Source: Meghimatium bilineatum
Lineage: Eukaryota; Mollusca; Gastropoda; Stylommatophora; Philomycidae
Direction of reading: 5' to 3'
DNA: 64,000 nt
Assembly: GCA_034231615.1 (NCBI GenBank)
Contig: CM067317.1
Location: 17,374,264 to 17,438,263 of the forward strand
Numbering within the stretch: position 1 is the stretch's first letter; every line of letters begins with the position of its first letter. Shown in pieces: positions 23,224-32,528 of the stretch. Under the pieces are notes generated by a model. It made no database searches. It worked only from the letters and a program-made list of their open reading frames with translations, and was not told the origin of the DNA. A program made the translations under genes and the position numbers.

Positions 23224-24245
23224 TCCAGGAGTATGCAGACTAAAAATTTCAGTTAAATTCTGATTATGTGATCTTCATAACTTTCAAGAGAGGGCTCAGT
23301 ACTCCCCTCACTCTAGGGTATCCCCATATCTGTAATTCTTTGTATGTGCACATATTCACATCCAACATCGAATTCTTCAGCCCATAGTAAGTCAATGACT
23401 GCCCTTCTTAGATCGATCACATCTCTTTTCAATACTGTGCGCTCAGTCACATTATTGCTCGCCAATGAGTCTGTTCTCTCGTTGCCTCTGATCCCCGTAT
23501 AGCCATAATACTTTAGAGAATCCAGTTACTCAGTTTAATTTACATAGTCCTTTCCTAACATACACCTCTCTGTCTCTACCAGCATCATCATCATGTGCCG
23601 TCTCCGCAACGAAGGTTGGCTGCAACGTATCTCCAACATCTCCTGTCTCTTGTCTTGGTGGTGCACTCTGCTAGACTGTAACCTGTCCATCGTGTAATGT
23701 TACTCTCCCACTGGTATATCTGCCTACCTCTTGCTCGCTTCCCTTTGACTTTACTATCTCTACCAGCATGCTCTGAAAGTTGGAAAATATCAAAGTCGAT
23801 ATTTTAGTCACCAAATGAGTGCCGTAGTCATCGCTTCTACTTCAATTACTATCTTGATCGATGTTGTAGTGGAGTAGACAGACAATTTTTCAAGCACCTT
23901 TTCTCAGTCTTAAAATCAGACATCGAAACCCCATTCACACTTATTTGTTTCCTTGTTGACTGACTCATCTGTCTATATGATTATATCATGCGGTTGTGAG
24001 TGCATCTGGACAAGTTCTTGTATCGTCACCTCTGCTCTGACATCAGTTCATTTCTACATGCTTTGCCAGTTGTAATAATACATTTGTCAGAAACGTTTTC
24101 TCTTTATCCACCCCACCCATTCACTGCCTTTTCCTACGTCTTCCAATTCACACACTCTGAGCAATGTGTCATCTGCTTCTGGCATCCAAGACATTCTGCG
24201 TTTGATTCGTTGTTCCTGTGTCTTCTCCAGATTGTGGTGTAAAGG
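23224..24245 (-). mobile_element. Decayed RNase H-bearing LINE 3' half, with a nested insertion
   Basis: Aligns in order with the better copy at 32529-35737: the segment near 23460-23500 corresponds to the RNase H 'VRGNERAD' block, and 23930-24240 corresponds closely to 33950-34210 (before and through the first RNase H aspartate). Stops and frameshifts are abundant. It is split by a 171-bp insertion at 23586-23756. Confidence 0.7.
23586..23756 (-). mobile_element. Nested LINE 3' tail with 13-bp target-site duplication
   Basis: Flanked by identical TCTCTACCAGCAT at 23573-23585 and 23757-23769. On minus it reads KRARGRQIYQWESNITRW then SLAECTTKTRDRRCWRYV and NLRCGDGT, with a (ATG)n tail, the C-terminal tail and 3' end of a different LINE. 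Only the last 171 bases were inserted. Confidence 0.85.
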
Positions 24246-24249
24246 ATGG

Positions 24250-25225
24250 TGGACAGTTTCTTTCTTTATTTTTTAAAATTATTTGTACATATTTGTAAAC
24301 AGTTGTTGTTTCTGAAGTCTTAGCAATTATTGATTCACATTAATAGAAGAGCGAATAATGACTAAATAATAAATATGTTCCTATTTATTTTCGTTTTACC
24401 TCTTCGAAAATTATACTAATGCTACAAGGAAGCTGTCGTACCTGTTGAATCTTCAAAACTGTTTCAGATCCTAGTGATTGTATCAGTTGGGTTAATTGTA
24501 TACTACAAAGAGATAAAATGTCGTTGTCGGGAAGCCTTCATTGATCTACTTATTTCTATCGGCATCACCACTTTATTGTTCATAAACATCATAGTGGAAC
24601 GTTGCTCCTCTAATGTTCTTGTCAATAACAGTTACGTCATCTTTAAATAAATTATACTTAATTCGAATCATAATCAGATGTCTCTGAGAAATTGATAACC
24701 AATCTCGGCTGAATGGAGGACTAACCATCATTCTTCTAGTATTTCTCTTCCTCGTGTAACACATGACTCTTGCATTTCTTCCAATAATCACTGTCTATAT
24801 TAGATATGACAGCTGTAAGAATTATTTTTCGTTTATTTTCATGTTTCCTACTTGGATTTACTTGTTTAAGATATTATTTGAAGCAATATTGTTCTGTCTA
24901 TATGTTATTTATGTGTACAAGAAGACATTTATGTCCTCGTAGTACGAATATGAATGTTCTGTGTCTGTGTATCTGCGGATACTTAAATACTTGTATGGGA
25001 TGGTCATTGTTCTTGTAATAGTCCTTTTCTCGATTGGTCCGTTCTTATTGCGTACACATGTTGAATGTCTTGACGAGATCACATCTTTATTTGGGGGATG
25101 TAGTTGGTCAAGTACGAAAACCATTTACTTACGTTGCAAGGTGATTCAGTGCCGCTTGGAAAGGACCTGGTTCAATTCCCGTTGGCTGTACGAATTATTT
25201 ACATTTATCCTCATGTTTCCTACTT
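24250..25225. other. Unassigned sequence with a short direct repeat
   Basis: A stretch around CATGTTTCCTACTTGGATTT occurs at about 24840-24860 and again at 25213-25232, each near ATTAGATATGAC. The plus strand at 25160-25177 (CCTGGTTCAATTCCC) looks like a polymerase III B box and may belong to a decayed tRNA-like SINE between the two repeats. No gene recognised. Confidence 0.4.
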
Positions 25226-25229
25226 GGAT

Positions 25230-25870
25230 TTACTTATATTAGATATGACGGCATTTGTGCGTATTTCATCTTTGAATTTGAGCTTTCCATTTTCCCTTGC
25301 TGTGTCATGGGATGTATTCTCTCCAGAGCGTTGTCTTTCCAATGAACTTCCTGAACATTTCTCTCTCGTGGGCGATGAGCTTGCACTTTCCAACGACGTA
25401 TTCATGTTATCTTTAATGTCGTTAGTCCATCGTCTTCTTAGTGTACCTTTCCTCCTCCGTCGAGGTGCTCTGCCCTCCATTATTTGACTTTCGAAAAAGT
25501 TGTGTCTCTTTATATGACCAAACAAGTGGAGTTTTTTTTCTTTTTGCTATTGTGTTTAACAACCAACACTCTGGAATCTTCAATATGTTTATAATATCTG
25601 AGTTTCTCTTTTTTTCTTCCATGATATTCTAAGCATTCTTCTGTAGGATTTCATCTCAAAGGCGTGCATTGTCTATGCCGCTGTTTTACTTATGGTCCAT
25701 GTTTCACAGCCGTATGTTGCAACCGGAAAAGTAAAAGTTCGTAGCATTAGAAATTTCGTTTATATTTTGTTGTTTTTCCATAACCACGTTATTTTACAAA
25801 TTTCCCTCGCTACATGTTCTTTAATGTTAGCACTGACACATTTTATTGGGTGTAAGTGAGAATGGTAAGA
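25230..25870 (-). mobile_element. LINE fragment, C-terminal region
   Basis: The minus strand is open 25525-25220 with MFGHIKRHN, MEGRAPRRRRKGTLRRRW and TNDIKDNMNTSLESA, the G-H-hydrophobic, R-G-R-P-R-x-R-W and D-I-K blocks of the LINE C-terminal tail. The preceding frame (25622-25422) has NILKIPECWL. Further upstream the decayed YGC-x-T block is visible near 25700. Confidence 0.8.
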
Positions 25871-26034
25871 CTGCAGTCTTAAACATTTGTAACATTTCCT
25901 GGATTGCCCTGTCTATGTGAAATATCTTTGTATGATGTGTCCTTTTCACAATTTCAAGTAATTCAAGCTTGAGGAACATTGTGTTGAATGGAATGTTGTT
26001 TTTAGTCAAACTTTGTAACATCTTTAGTACTAAA

Positions 26035-26295
26035 TCGATAATATACGAAAAAAACAATCTTGCTTTTTTGGCCACGTTTTGAGACAATGAGGTTTGGAGA
26101 AAATATGAAAGATTGGAATATGAAGGAACAGAGACGGAGGGGGACATCGTGAGAAAATATTAGACAGTTTAACAACCTTGCCACGAAAAGGAAACAACAG
26201 CGATCTTGACAGATAATACCGAAAATATAGAGGTGTGAACAGCCATGATCGCCTACGCCAGCCGACATGGCACCCAATGAATGAATGAAGTACGT
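26035..26295 (+). mobile_element. LINE 3' end with (AATG)n tail
   Basis: Plus-strand readings: FFGHVLRQ, then KILDSLTTLPRKGNN, then KYRGVNSHDRLRQP, ending TWHPMNE followed by AATGAATGAATGAAG. The order of blocks is typical of the C-terminal end and tetranucleotide tail of non-LTR elements. A frameshift and stops break it. Confidence 0.75.
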
Positions 26296-27505
26296 GATGA
26301 ATTAGGAACTTTATCTTCTGGTGCCCCAGCTTTGAAATATTAAGCATTGTCGATTATCAAACACGACGGTCTATCCAATGAAGGAAGAATCTGATTTACA
26401 ATCCAATCTTGAACTATCTTGTCATTAATTTATGTATGATAATATCTATTTCTAGTATCTATGGCTTATGAAAGAAATCAGTATTATTAAAAAAAATCAT
26501 GATTACTACTTCCTGCATGTGCAATTATTCAACGATGTCTTTTGCTGCTTGGTACTAGTCTCTTAGTTATCCCATCCGATAACTGTCATTATCGATCATT
26601 ACTATGGTTTGTAATGATCCAAGTTTCATCTAAATATACTATATCATAATAATCTCTTCTTATTTATCTGATATCGCGTGAAAATATTTACTTCTCATGC
26701 AACAATAACAGGCTTGTCACTAATGAGGATTTTACAATCGACATGTTTTCTAAAAGTGAATCCCAAACTCCTAATAGTCCTTGATATGGTATAATTGGAA
26801 ACATTAAAGTTACTATTCTTTCTTACTCAACTTTTCAATTTTTTAAATGTCATCGCTAAATTATTGTGAAATAGGGTGCAAAATTCTCTTTGAATATACT
26901 CTCTGCCAAAATTATTAACCCCCCCCCCGTGGACAAATTTTCGTGTATAAACGACTTGAATTAAAAATGTCAGATTTCGCTATCCAACCAATAATCGTTT
27001 ACTTATCACCAGGGCATGGATAGTCTTCTGCTCTGGGTTTGAAGTAGAATGAAATAGTTTAGTAGCTTCATTGCAGAAAAACTTAAAAATCGTATTTGTG
27101 ATCTGCTCTAATGTCATAAACTTTAGTCGCAGACTAATTTTTCCTACTAAACTACACACAACTAGTTGTAGAAACACTGCTGACGAACAATATGAGCATG
27201 ACACAGGGTACAACTTCAAATGCCGTCTGTCTTGCGTTTAAGAGTACAACATAGTTTATTTTCACACTTAAATCATACCAATTGTATAATAAATCAAATA
27301 ACGCGCAAATAAGATCTATAATTGGTAATGATGCAAGACAGCGGCAAATTGTCAAGCATGCGTGACTGTTGTTTGCCTTCAGTTGGATGCCCGGCGTGTC
27401 AATACAAGAACCAGTTGTCACGTATGGTTGATCTACTGTACTAGTATATCGTTACAGACGATCACCGTTCAGTGAAAGTAGTAAAATACAGAATGTATTA
27501 GTTAC
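26296..27505. other. About 1.2 kb with no recognised feature
   Basis: Contains a short C run at about 26921. Minus frames at 26980-27421 show no family I recognise and lack matching splice sites that I could confirm. Confidence 0.4.
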
Positions 27506-27507
27506 CA

Positions 27508-28005
27508 ACGTCAGAATCGGATGTATCGGATCATCGCTGCTCATAAAACGGCAACACAGCGTTTTCCCATTTCTGAACTCATCAACAAACCCATAACCCT
27601 TCAGGGTCGTAGGGGTATCACTGCAAAAATCAACACACAAAAAATTCGCCATGCCTCTGTTATCTGTTCTTTATTTGAGTGTGGAGAATCCTGCCCAGTC
27701 GTTAATATTGTCAATCGTTAATATTGTCAATCGTTAATTTCCCCTGATCTCCTCTTCGTCTTTTATCTCAACTGTTCTTTGCAAGATATTTTTGGGAAGA
27801 GAATCGTACCTCATTACGTGGTCAAACCACATAAGTAGCAATACCTCACCACTGTCTTGAGATGTTCTTGTTGGCCTGCAAGAATATTTATTGTGCTTCT
27901 CACGTTTATGTTGGTTTTGTAAACATTTAGACTACATCTTGATAGGATTCTTATGAGATAATTGTCTGCTATAGGAGATATCCTGTGGAAATTTGAGAAC
28001 GAACG
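27508..28005 (+). mobile_element. SINE-S copy split by a LINE insertion
   Basis: Left part (27508-27585): GAATCGGATGTATCGG, TAAAACGGCAACACAGCG, then the CTGGACTACATC site in the form CTGAACTCATC. Right part (about 27925-28005): TAGACTACATCTTG, GATATCCTGTGGAAATTTG, GAGAACGAACGC. The halves join at GACTACATC, which appears in both, as expected for a target-site duplication around the inserted LINE. Confidence 0.65.
27575..27924 (-). mobile_element. LINE family A 3' fragment nested in the SINE
   Basis: Minus reading gives STINILAGQQEHLKTVVRY then YLCGLTT, equivalent to EMYADVQEPLLSIVKRRKLA at 50045, later KTKRRSGEIND, and a 3' end whose DNA (TACGACCCTGAAGGGTT on minus) is identical to the end at about 50408-50424. 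Frameshifts are present. Confidence 0.7.
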
Positions 28006-28126
28006 CCCCTCCCCCAAAATAAAAAAATATATTTCAGCTCGATCATAAGACATAGATGATACATTCAGAGCAGAAATATACAGATGACAGAGATGTAGAA
28101 AAAATGAACAAACACAATATGATTAC

Positions 28127-28322
28127 CTCATCTTCTCCATAAGTAAAATTGTCGTAAAGCTTCTTTGCTCTTATCTTCACATCCCTAGAGAAATCCATAT
28201 ATGTTTTATTGGTTGGTTTCCTCAAAGTTACTGTCATCAAAGCTTCGTAAGCTTTCTTAGCTTTTTGGTTTCTCTCTTCTGTGTCTGTGGCATTAAACCA
28301 TGGTCGCTCGCTGGAGTTTTTG
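28127..28322 (-). CDS. Receptor-type guanylate cyclase, extracellular-domain exon (downstream exon)
   Basis: An internal exon of 196 bp. On minus the acceptor is TTTTACCTTCAG|C and the donor GATGAG|GTAATC. The first base completes a Ser codon begun by the exon at 58490-58601; 65 complete codons follow and the exon ends in phase 0. The translation includes SSERPWFNATD, KKAYEALMTVTLRKP and YMDFSRDVKIRAKKLYD, which I recognise as the segment of the ligand-binding (ANF_receptor, periplasmic-binding-protein-like) domain of natriuretic-peptide receptors and Gyc76C-type receptors where 'A..A..ALLT.T...P....Y..F...V' is conserved. Four N-glycosylation sequons (NSS, NAT, NKT, NFT) fit an extracellular domain. 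In this family the protein is a single-pass membrane receptor with a kinase-like and a cyclase domain that makes cGMP; those parts lie outside the two exons seen. The gene symbol is left blank because NPR and Gyc76C types cannot be separated from this piece. Confidence 0.85.
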
Positions 28323-28390
28323 CTGAAGGTAAAATGAAAGCAAGTTAAATTAATCATAACAATATAAATGATAATTAATAAACCTCACAA

Positions 28391-28962
28391 TTTATTAGAC
28401 TCCTAGCGAACATAATCAAGTGTCTTATACAACAACAACATACAAGAAAAGTTAACATTAGACTTCTAGCGAACAGAATCAAGTGTCATATACAACAGCA
28501 ACATACAAGAAAAGTTAACATTAGACTTCTAGCGAACAGAATCAAGTGTCATATACAACAGCAACATTCAAGAAACGTTAACATTAGCGTCCTAGCGAAC
28601 AGAATCAACTGCCATATACAACAGCAACATACAAGAAACGTTAACATTAGCCTCTTAGCAAACAGAATCAAGTGTCATATACAACAGCAGCATACACGAA
28701 ATGTTAACATTAGACTTCTAGCGAACAGAATCAAGTGTCATATACAACAGCAGCATACAAGAAACGTTAACATTAGACTTCTAGCGAACAGAATTATGTG
28801 TCCTATACAACAGAAGCATACACGAAAAGTTAACATTAGACTTCTAGCGAACAGAATCAAGTGTCATATACAACAGCAACATACAAGAAATGTTAACATT
28901 AGACTTCTAGCGAACAGAATCAAGTGTCATATACAACAGCAGCATACAAGAAAAGTTAACAT
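28391..28962. repeat. 63-bp minisatellite, about 9 copies, next to a 3' splice site
   Basis: Exact 63-base period: the unit begins ACATTAGACTTCTAGCGAAC, passes GAATCAAGTGTCATATACAA and ends AGAAAAGTTA. Copies differ by a few substitutions (TTC/TCC, AAAAG/AACG/AATG). On the transcribed minus strand it ends about 70 bases upstream of the exon acceptor at 28322/28323. Confidence 0.95.
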
Positions 28963-29004
28963 TTTGCAAATATTAATTACTTCATCTCATAGTGTGTTTT
29001 ATCT

Positions 29005-29070
29005 AGACCTGTTCGTCCCCTGATGAGGATGTTCTGGTTGAAACGTTGATAAAATCACAATCTGTTATGT
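29005..29070 (+). other. CTGATGA ... GAAAC motif (hammerhead / Penelope-like signature?)
   Basis: CTGATGA at 29020-29026 and GAAAC at 29040-29044 have the order and spacing of hammerhead ribozyme core strands as found in Penelope-like elements. The 13 bases between them do not form a good stem II, so an active ribozyme is unlikely. Related strings occur at 18555-18612 and 56775-56830 (minus). Confidence 0.3.
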
Positions 29071-29649
29071 CCTTTATCTGATAACTCTATATACTGTACC
29101 ACAGTGTATGATTTACCTATTCTCGTTGTATATGGCACTAGTCTTAGACTTTCACTGCTCTACAGATAAACGGTTTATCACTTGTCTCTATAGAATTAGA
29201 CAATTTCGCGAGGGAAAGTTGTAACGTGTCTTGACTTTATCATTAGATGTTCAACAAGATTGTTTCATAGACTTTGTTTGAAAGTACATGTCAATACTTC
29301 GTTCAAGGCGAGTTAAAAGCAGTTGAATAAACAATATAAAATTTCACGCTTTTATAATGTATATCAAGAATGGTGGATACTGGAAGAGTGTGATATATAT
29401 ATATATATTTAAATCAATTTCTCACATTGTCTAAATAGGAGCTTCTCAGTATCCTGGGACGCTAAGTCGAGAGCTATAATCTGAAGTAGTTGAAGACAAC
29501 GTACAACGTAAGTAGAGGAAATAGTAAAAATAAACATTAATAATAAGCTGAGCAAACAAATTAATATTTATTAACTGTTTGTCGAAAGACATATGAAATG
29601 TTAGCGAATAGAAGGATTGAAGGACAAATCAACATCATTGGCGATGGAA

Positions 29650-29931
29650 GGTGCCCTTGTGTTGCCGGGGCCCGAAAGGGGAGCAAAGTATAGCAACACT
29701 ATTTACCTTCCACGCATGTCGTAAAAGGCGAATAAGGAGGTTATGGGATGGTGTTGGCTGTCCCATTCCATATAGGGTCAGGGACCCAAAGCCATGCTGA
29801 AGTCGGATGTGTCAGACCGAAAGGCGCAGAAATCGCAGCAATGCTGTAAACCATGACACAACGCATTCCGTTCTCTGGATTACATCCTGCTAATCTGCAG
29901 GAGTTTGAGAACGAACGCAGAAGAAGAAGAA
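29650..29931 (+). mobile_element. Long-headed SINE (SINE-L), full copy with target-site duplication
   Basis: 282 bp flanked by TTGGCGATGGAA (29638-29649) and ATGGCGACGGAA (29932-29943), a 12-bp duplication with two changes. The GC-rich head (TTGCCGGGGCCCGAAAGGGG, TTACCTTCCACGCATGTCG, GTTGGCTGTCCCATTCC) is followed by AAGTCGGATGTGTC and the same body and (GAA)n tail as SINE-S. Thus SINE-L and SINE-S share their 3' part. No clear polymerase III promoter was found, so the SINE label is provisional. Confidence 0.75.
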
Positions 29932-29943
29932 ATGGCGACGGAA

Positions 29944-30765
29944 TAACAATTTAAACGATAAATGAAAAGTTATACGGACTGATGTTTACAGCGCTAGATA
30001 ATGCATATCGGTATATATCTTCAATTGTGACACACATCTGAAATGTACTTATTACTACGCTTGAGTGAGATCAACCTGTTTCCAATGTCGGTTGAGTTAG
30101 GGTTATGTTTAAGCTGCATTTTATTAAGGGGAATTGCATGCCGAGGTCAGTAAAGGGAAATAAGTTTCCAACTTTATGGTAGGAATGAGTGCACGCATAT
30201 TCTCTATAGAATTGTAGCGTGTAGCATGAAAACATAGAGATCACGTTGATACTAGGAACATTTATGAATTATACAAAAGACATCAACAGCGTCTTTGTAT
30301 ACAGATAATATATTTCACGAGATTGCCACAAGAAGAAATTTAACTACGTCTTCTTTCAATATTTGTTTAATTTATAAATGGCGCCTTTTCCTGTCGCGCG
30401 CATTCCCCTTTCTATTTGGACCCCTCATACAACAAAATATTAATGAGTCCAACCCAGCATATCAGTCAAACAAGTTGTAAAAATGTTTACAATAAATAGG
30501 TGCTTGAAATATATAATTAATCCTTAAATCAACATGAAGATAAATTATCACCAAATAAAACACGTGCAGTAATGTAAATATCTTGAGAACACATTTACAG
30601 ACCGCGAAATAATGGACTAAGAGAACGAAACAAGAATTCGAAAAAAGCCAAGTACGTAAATTATGAACTTTAACTAATCCTAACACACATATCTATCACA
30701 GAGGAAACCAAAACGCAAATCATAAATTTAATCTCCACACTAATATTGTGTTATCAATGTCAGGT
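29944..30765. other. About 820 bp without recognised feature
   Basis: AT-rich. Short open frames have no domain signal. Confidence 0.4.
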
Positions 30766-30769
30766 CTGG

Positions 30770-31140
30770 AACTAACTAAAGAACACGAGAGAAATGTTTA
30801 AGCCATGTGAAATGAGAAGTCAAAGATAAGCAGCAAACAGAACAAGCAGAGACCATATGAAGAATGAATATATTAAAAATTATTGAAACAACATTTGTGG
30901 CAAAATACATTACAAAAAAGAGAATGAAATGATTCGGCCACTTAATGAGAATGAACCCATATTGCCCAACAACAAGAGCATGCAACATGAGAATGGAAAC
31001 ACAGAGAGGCAGAGGATGTCCAAGACGAGTGTGGATTGAAGGATTTACCGACGCCCTGAGTGTTCGCAATATTACTGCATATCAAGTGACCAAACATGCC
31101 ATAGTCCGAATACCAATCGCCATTCAATCATGCGATTCTT
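30770..31140 (+). mobile_element. RTE-like LINE C-terminal fragment
   Basis: Plus reading gives FGHLMRMNPYCPTT, RMETQRGRGCPRRVWIEG and TDALSVRNITAYQ, i.e. the G-H-L-M-R-M, R-G-R-x-P-R-x-x-W and tail blocks of RTE-like elements. Frame 30945-31142 is open, but the sequence upstream is decayed. Confidence 0.8.
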
Positions 31141-31645
31141 AACAGAAAAATAGTGAAAAGAAAAAATGTACATATTTATTATAGGTATATGTTGCAAAAA
31201 TAAAACGCGTCTTTGAAAATGTGTGTACATGGGTTTCCGTAACGTAATATGTTGTTTCGTGCTTTGTTGCGTGAATGCACATAAAAAGGCGTGGGTACTC
31301 TTAATATGTATAGGTCATTGTTTTCTGTGTCAGTTCTACTACTAGCTGTAATAGAATTCGATCGTTTGTCGCTTTCTGTTTGCAGTGTTCTAATGATTAG
31401 TTTTGTTTAGTGCATCAACTCAATAAATATTTTGTTTGTTTATTTCTTCCTATTAATAATGTTATGCATATTAGTATTCTGTTTATTGCCTCAATTTATT
31501 TAAAAAAAATTGTATACTGTATTAATAAAGTTGGCGTTTCTTAACTAATTTCCATTGTATAATTTACTTTCTACAAATACAAAATTAAAATCATAGAAAA
31601 AAATTACGTCACCTTCTCTTAACCAACTTATTTAACTAATGTTAT
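31141..31645. other. Unassigned AT-rich sequence
   Basis: No motif recognised. Confidence 0.4.
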
Positions 31646-31649
31646 CTAA

Positions 31650-32010
31650 CTAATAAGAACGTCGATCGCTCAAAGGACAACTACAACGATCTAGACAGAG
31701 CTGAGCAAGTTATCATCTTCTCCTTGAGGACAGGACACAACAGACTAAACAGCTACTTAAATAAACTAAGACTATTTCAATCACTTTTGTGTCTATGCGG
31801 GCAGGCAGCAAAAACCACGGAATATATCCTGCAAGACTGCATTACACTAAACCAATTAAGATAGGAACATTGGACCACATATCGGATTTTAACAGAAGGC
31901 TGTATGGGAGCACTGAGCAGCTTTCAAATACCGAATCATTTATTAAGAAAACCGAACTTGCTGTGTAGATATATCAAACTGTGAATGAGAAGACGACGCA
32001 GAGTTTATGG
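31650..32010 (+). mobile_element. LINE C-terminal fragment with Cys/His motif
   Basis: Plus reading gives QVIIFSLRTGHNRLN, LFQSLLCLCGQ and TEYILQDCITL, matching the 'I..LRTGH..LN' and C-x-C-G ... H/Y-x-L-x-x-C block at the C-terminus of I/Jockey-group LINEs. It stops shortly after an arginine-rich stretch near 31990. Confidence 0.75.
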
Positions 32011-32487
32011 AAACCGTGTATACACATGTTTATACTCAATTTTTATTTTAGGATATAAATCAAAATATAAAATGAGTGCAACAATCATTTTCTAATTTCC
32101 CCTCATCCCCGTTAAATGTTGATTTCAACTTCCCCCACGTCAGACGTATGCTCAACGTATGGTTGTAGTCTGAACTTTGAGAAAAGTTGATCCAATTGGT
32201 CACAACAAGGAAATCGGTATTACAACTACATATGAGAAACATACAGAAGACCTAATATAAATCTACTGAACATTATCTTTAATACGCCATCTTTGTCGAG
32301 CTACCCGTAGGTGAATAAAAACATGACAATTTCAAGCAAGAGCGACCAGATCATATTTCCAGCCCCGAAGACATGATCTGAATATTGCGTGTTGTGGCAT
32401 TATCTCATATTTAAGAGTGTCGCAAAAGCTCAAGGCTAAAAACTTACCTTTCTCGAGGAATAAAATGAATCGGAAATTAATTTGGAC
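32011..32487. other. Unassigned sequence left of the large LINE insertion
   Basis: No motif recognised. Its right end (32488-32528) is one copy of a 41-bp direct repeat that recurs at 35738-35778. Confidence 0.4.
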
Positions 32488-32528
32488 AAAACTAGCCAGT
32501 TTGAGATTGTTATTAGAAATGAAGGTAT

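Noticed and set aside
28391..28962. CRISPR-like array
   Set aside because: Units are contiguous 63-bp tandem repeats without unique spacers, in a eukaryotic intron.
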